A DNA stretch of 64,000 bases, taken from assembly GCA_012515235.1 (NCBI GenBank), contig JAAYYU010000009.1:17451-81450 (forward strand). The letters are read 5' to 3'. This document shows, in pieces, positions 62,527 to 64,000 of this stretch. A program made the position numbers and the translations under genes. The notes below the pieces were generated by a model. It was not told the origin of the DNA. It worked only from the letters and a program-made list of their open reading frames with translations, and searched no databases. Source of the stretch: Candidatus Anammoximicrobium sp. Lineage in GTDB: Bacteria; Planctomycetota; Planctomycetia; Pirellulales; Pirellulaceae. How positions within the stretch are numbered: position 1 is the stretch's first letter; each line of letters opens with the position of its first letter.

Positions 62527-64000
62527 TCAGTAATTGACCTGGAATTGGAACCGCAGGATCTGGCCGTCGTATTGGCCGTAGGACGCGACGTCCGTCTTGT
62601 TGACTGGCGTCGTGTTCGTCCGGTCGGTGATCGTGTAGATCGCGGTGAATTCCATTTGTGGGTTGAGCTGCCATTCGCAGCCCAATTCCCATTCGTCGAT
62701 TTCGCTGTAGGGCGCGTTGCGTTCCCCCTTGTACCCGCCCTCGTAGCAGACCCAACGCAGGAATGGGAACAGGTCGCCTCCCCACGGGCCTGCCACGCGG
62801 ACCATGGTCATCGCGTAGCCGCCCGTCAAGGATCGCTCGACGACACGGGTCTGGGCCTCGTCCAGCGACGGACCTCGGCCCACGTTCCATTCGGCCTGGA
62901 AGCCCACCGGCTGCGGGTACCAGACGAACGTTCCGCCGATGCGTTCGTCCAGGATCCCCGCCGGACGCGACGCGGGCGCCGCCGTTGCGCCTACCCCCAG
63001 TGGCGCGATGGGCGACGTCAGGACCGTGTACTTGCCCGTATAGGCTTGAACCCCGATTTCCACGTGCTGGTCCGTGGCCAAGGTGAAGGGCAGCGTCAGG
63101 CGCGCCACCAGGTGCAGGTTGTCGTTCTGCTCCACCAGCGATCCGCCCTGCCCGTCGTACACTCCGAGGCCGAACAGCCCGTAGTTGCCGCTGCCCTTCA
63201 GGCCCAGGTCGAGCACTTCCTTGAAGAAGTCCTGCGCGAATTCGGGCGTCCAGTAGAAGAACACGCCCAGATCGCGTTCGTTGCGGACAGCGCTGTTCAA
63301 AGCATCGTCGCGGTCCAACGGAATGCGATTCGAACTGGATTGCATGTTCTCCCAGCCGTAGGGCACTTTGGATTGCCCCAGCCGGATCCGATAGACCTTG
63401 CACGCGTCGAGGTACAAGTCGGCGTACCAGTCGCGGATCTGCGCGAAATGCGTGTCGGGGTTCGACACACTGGCCGCCAGATCTCCCTGGAGGTAGATGG
63501 ACATGTGCTCGGACACGTCCCCGGCCAGGACCAGCCGCGCCCGGCGGATCAGGAAGCCCTGGTTCGGACTGACGGAACGATCGCCCACGTGATGAGGCAG
63601 CGCCGAACCGTCGTCCTCGCCCATCGACTCGTTGATGCGGACCTGCGTGTAGCCACGCAGCGAGTACTTGTCGTACCACGGCTTCGGCGATGGATCAACG
63701 CGCATCGCGGAACAGGTGCTGTAGTTGACCAATTCCAGCTCCGGGTCGCCCAGCCTCTTCCACCGCTGGCCCAGAAAGCCGATGACGCTGTCCGGCGCCG
63801 ATCCCCCTCCCGGCTCCTGCGGCAACTGGGCCTTGAGCGCGGCGATCGTGGCTTCTGCTTCGTTCAGTCGCTGGAGCATGGCGGCGGCAGACGGCGGATT
63901 CGCGACGCCGTCCGCGGCTGTCAGAAAGTCGGCTTGCGGCGCCGTAGCCGCCTCCGCCGGATGCCGCTGCGGAGCGGCGGCGGGGGAGGGCCAGACTGGC
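62527..64000 (-). CDS. OprO/OprP-type porin, C-terminal part (runs off window)
   Basis: The frame is open to the right edge, giving at least 491 residues. The start side is Ala/Pro-rich and followed by a short coiled coil (LNEAEATIAALKAQL), as in planctomycete porins. The barrel shows YSLRGYTQVRIN, FLIRRARLVLAGDVSEHMSI, LYLDACKVYRIRLGQSKVPYG and ends in FQFQVNY, an aromatic C-terminus typical of outer-membrane beta-barrels. The family includes phosphate- and pyrophosphate-selective porins, but most planctomycete members have unknown selectivity. The true start lies outside the window. Confidence 0.85.
   Translation of the reverse strand, partial: PVWPSPAAAPQRHPAEAATAPQADFLTAADGVANPPSAAAMLQRLNEAEATIAALKAQLPQEPGGGSAPDSVIGFLGQRWKRLGDPELELVNYSTCSAMRVDPSPKPWYDKYSLRGYTQVRINESMGEDDGSALPHHVGDRSVSPNQGFLIRRARLVLAGDVSEHMSIYLQGDLAASVSNPDTHFAQIRDWYADLYLDACKVYRIRLGQSKVPYGWENMQSSSNRIPLDRDDALNSAVRNERDLGVFFYWTPEFAQDFFKEVLDLGLKGSGNYGLFGLGVYDGQGGSLVEQNDNLHLVARLTLPFTLATDQHVEIGVQAYTGKYTVLTSPIAPLGVGATAAPASRPAGILDERIGGTFVWYPQPVGFQAEWNVGRGPSLDEAQTRVVERSLTGGYAMTMVRVAGPWGGDLFPFLRWVCYEGGYKGERNAPYSEIDEWELGCEWQLNPQMEFTAIYTITDRTNTTPVNKTDVASYGQYDGQILRFQFQVNY

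Noticed and set aside
1..64000. tRNA, rRNA, riboswitch or CRISPR features.
   Set aside because: None could be recognised by reading both strands; a covariance-model search would be needed to exclude short RNAs.

Overview
This GC-rich 64 kb window looks like a chromosome segment of a planctomycete (Planctomycetota). The pointers are a DUF1559 prepilin-like protein, a planctomycete-type (TIGR02999-like) ECF sigma factor, a PQQ-propeller protein with the WPCWRGPRGDG start typical of the phylum, a formylglycine-type sulfatase, many large secreted carbohydrate-active proteins and a phosphate-selective-type porin. No rRNA, tRNA, CRISPR array, integrase or intact insertion sequence was seen.

Layout. 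1-5.5 kb (minus strand): a tight operon of a multi-TM protein, three SPFH/HflKC-like proteins and the start of a P-type ATPase. 5.5-8.8 kb: a redox/Fe-S set (hotdog thioesterase, NifX-like protein, IscU-like scaffold, MinD-type ATPase with two 4Fe-4S motifs, and a divergent C-GCAxxG-C-C protein). 8.8-15 kb: DUF1559 protein, a small Cys-rich protein, a decayed DUF2442 fragment, an unknown protein, a DUF4432 aldose-epimerase-like protein and a PQQ propeller. 15-19 kb: the most striking locus, described below. 19-54.4 kb: mostly secreted glycan-processing genes (TIM-barrel, GH42-like, DUF4838, GH20-like, beta-helix, sulfatase, GH99-like, ceramidase-like and DUF4091 proteins), interspersed with housekeeping genes (zinc metallopeptidase, ECF sigma factor, MgtE, HtrA, SOUL, YgiQ radical SAM). 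54.9-60.7 kb: a four-gene signalling operon (PocR-type histidine kinase, a receiver with a helical insertion, an 876-aa HD-domain protein, a 3-TM protein). 61-64 kb: a PL10-type pectate lyase and a porin that runs off the window.

Key result. At 15.4-19 kb a minus-strand gene encodes DUF4062, a NACHT/STAND NTPase and a C-terminal formylglycine-generating-enzyme (FGE, C-type-lectin-like) domain. Its last 135 bp (15913..16047) match a second 135-bp copy downstream (15481..15615) with 11 mismatches, and every mismatch falls on an adenine of the downstream copy in the coding sense. This is the signature of a diversity-generating retroelement (DGR): variable repeat in the receptor gene, template repeat downstream. 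No reverse transcriptase is present in the window, so it would have to act in trans or has been lost.

A 97-bp palindromic element beginning GGGGTCAGG occurs four times with identical length (15007, 18979, 30067, 45914), two of them bracketing the DGR locus. Further, different palindromes lie at 13546, 15694, 49429 and 50982. Functions come from motif recognition and family knowledge only; no database search was possible.
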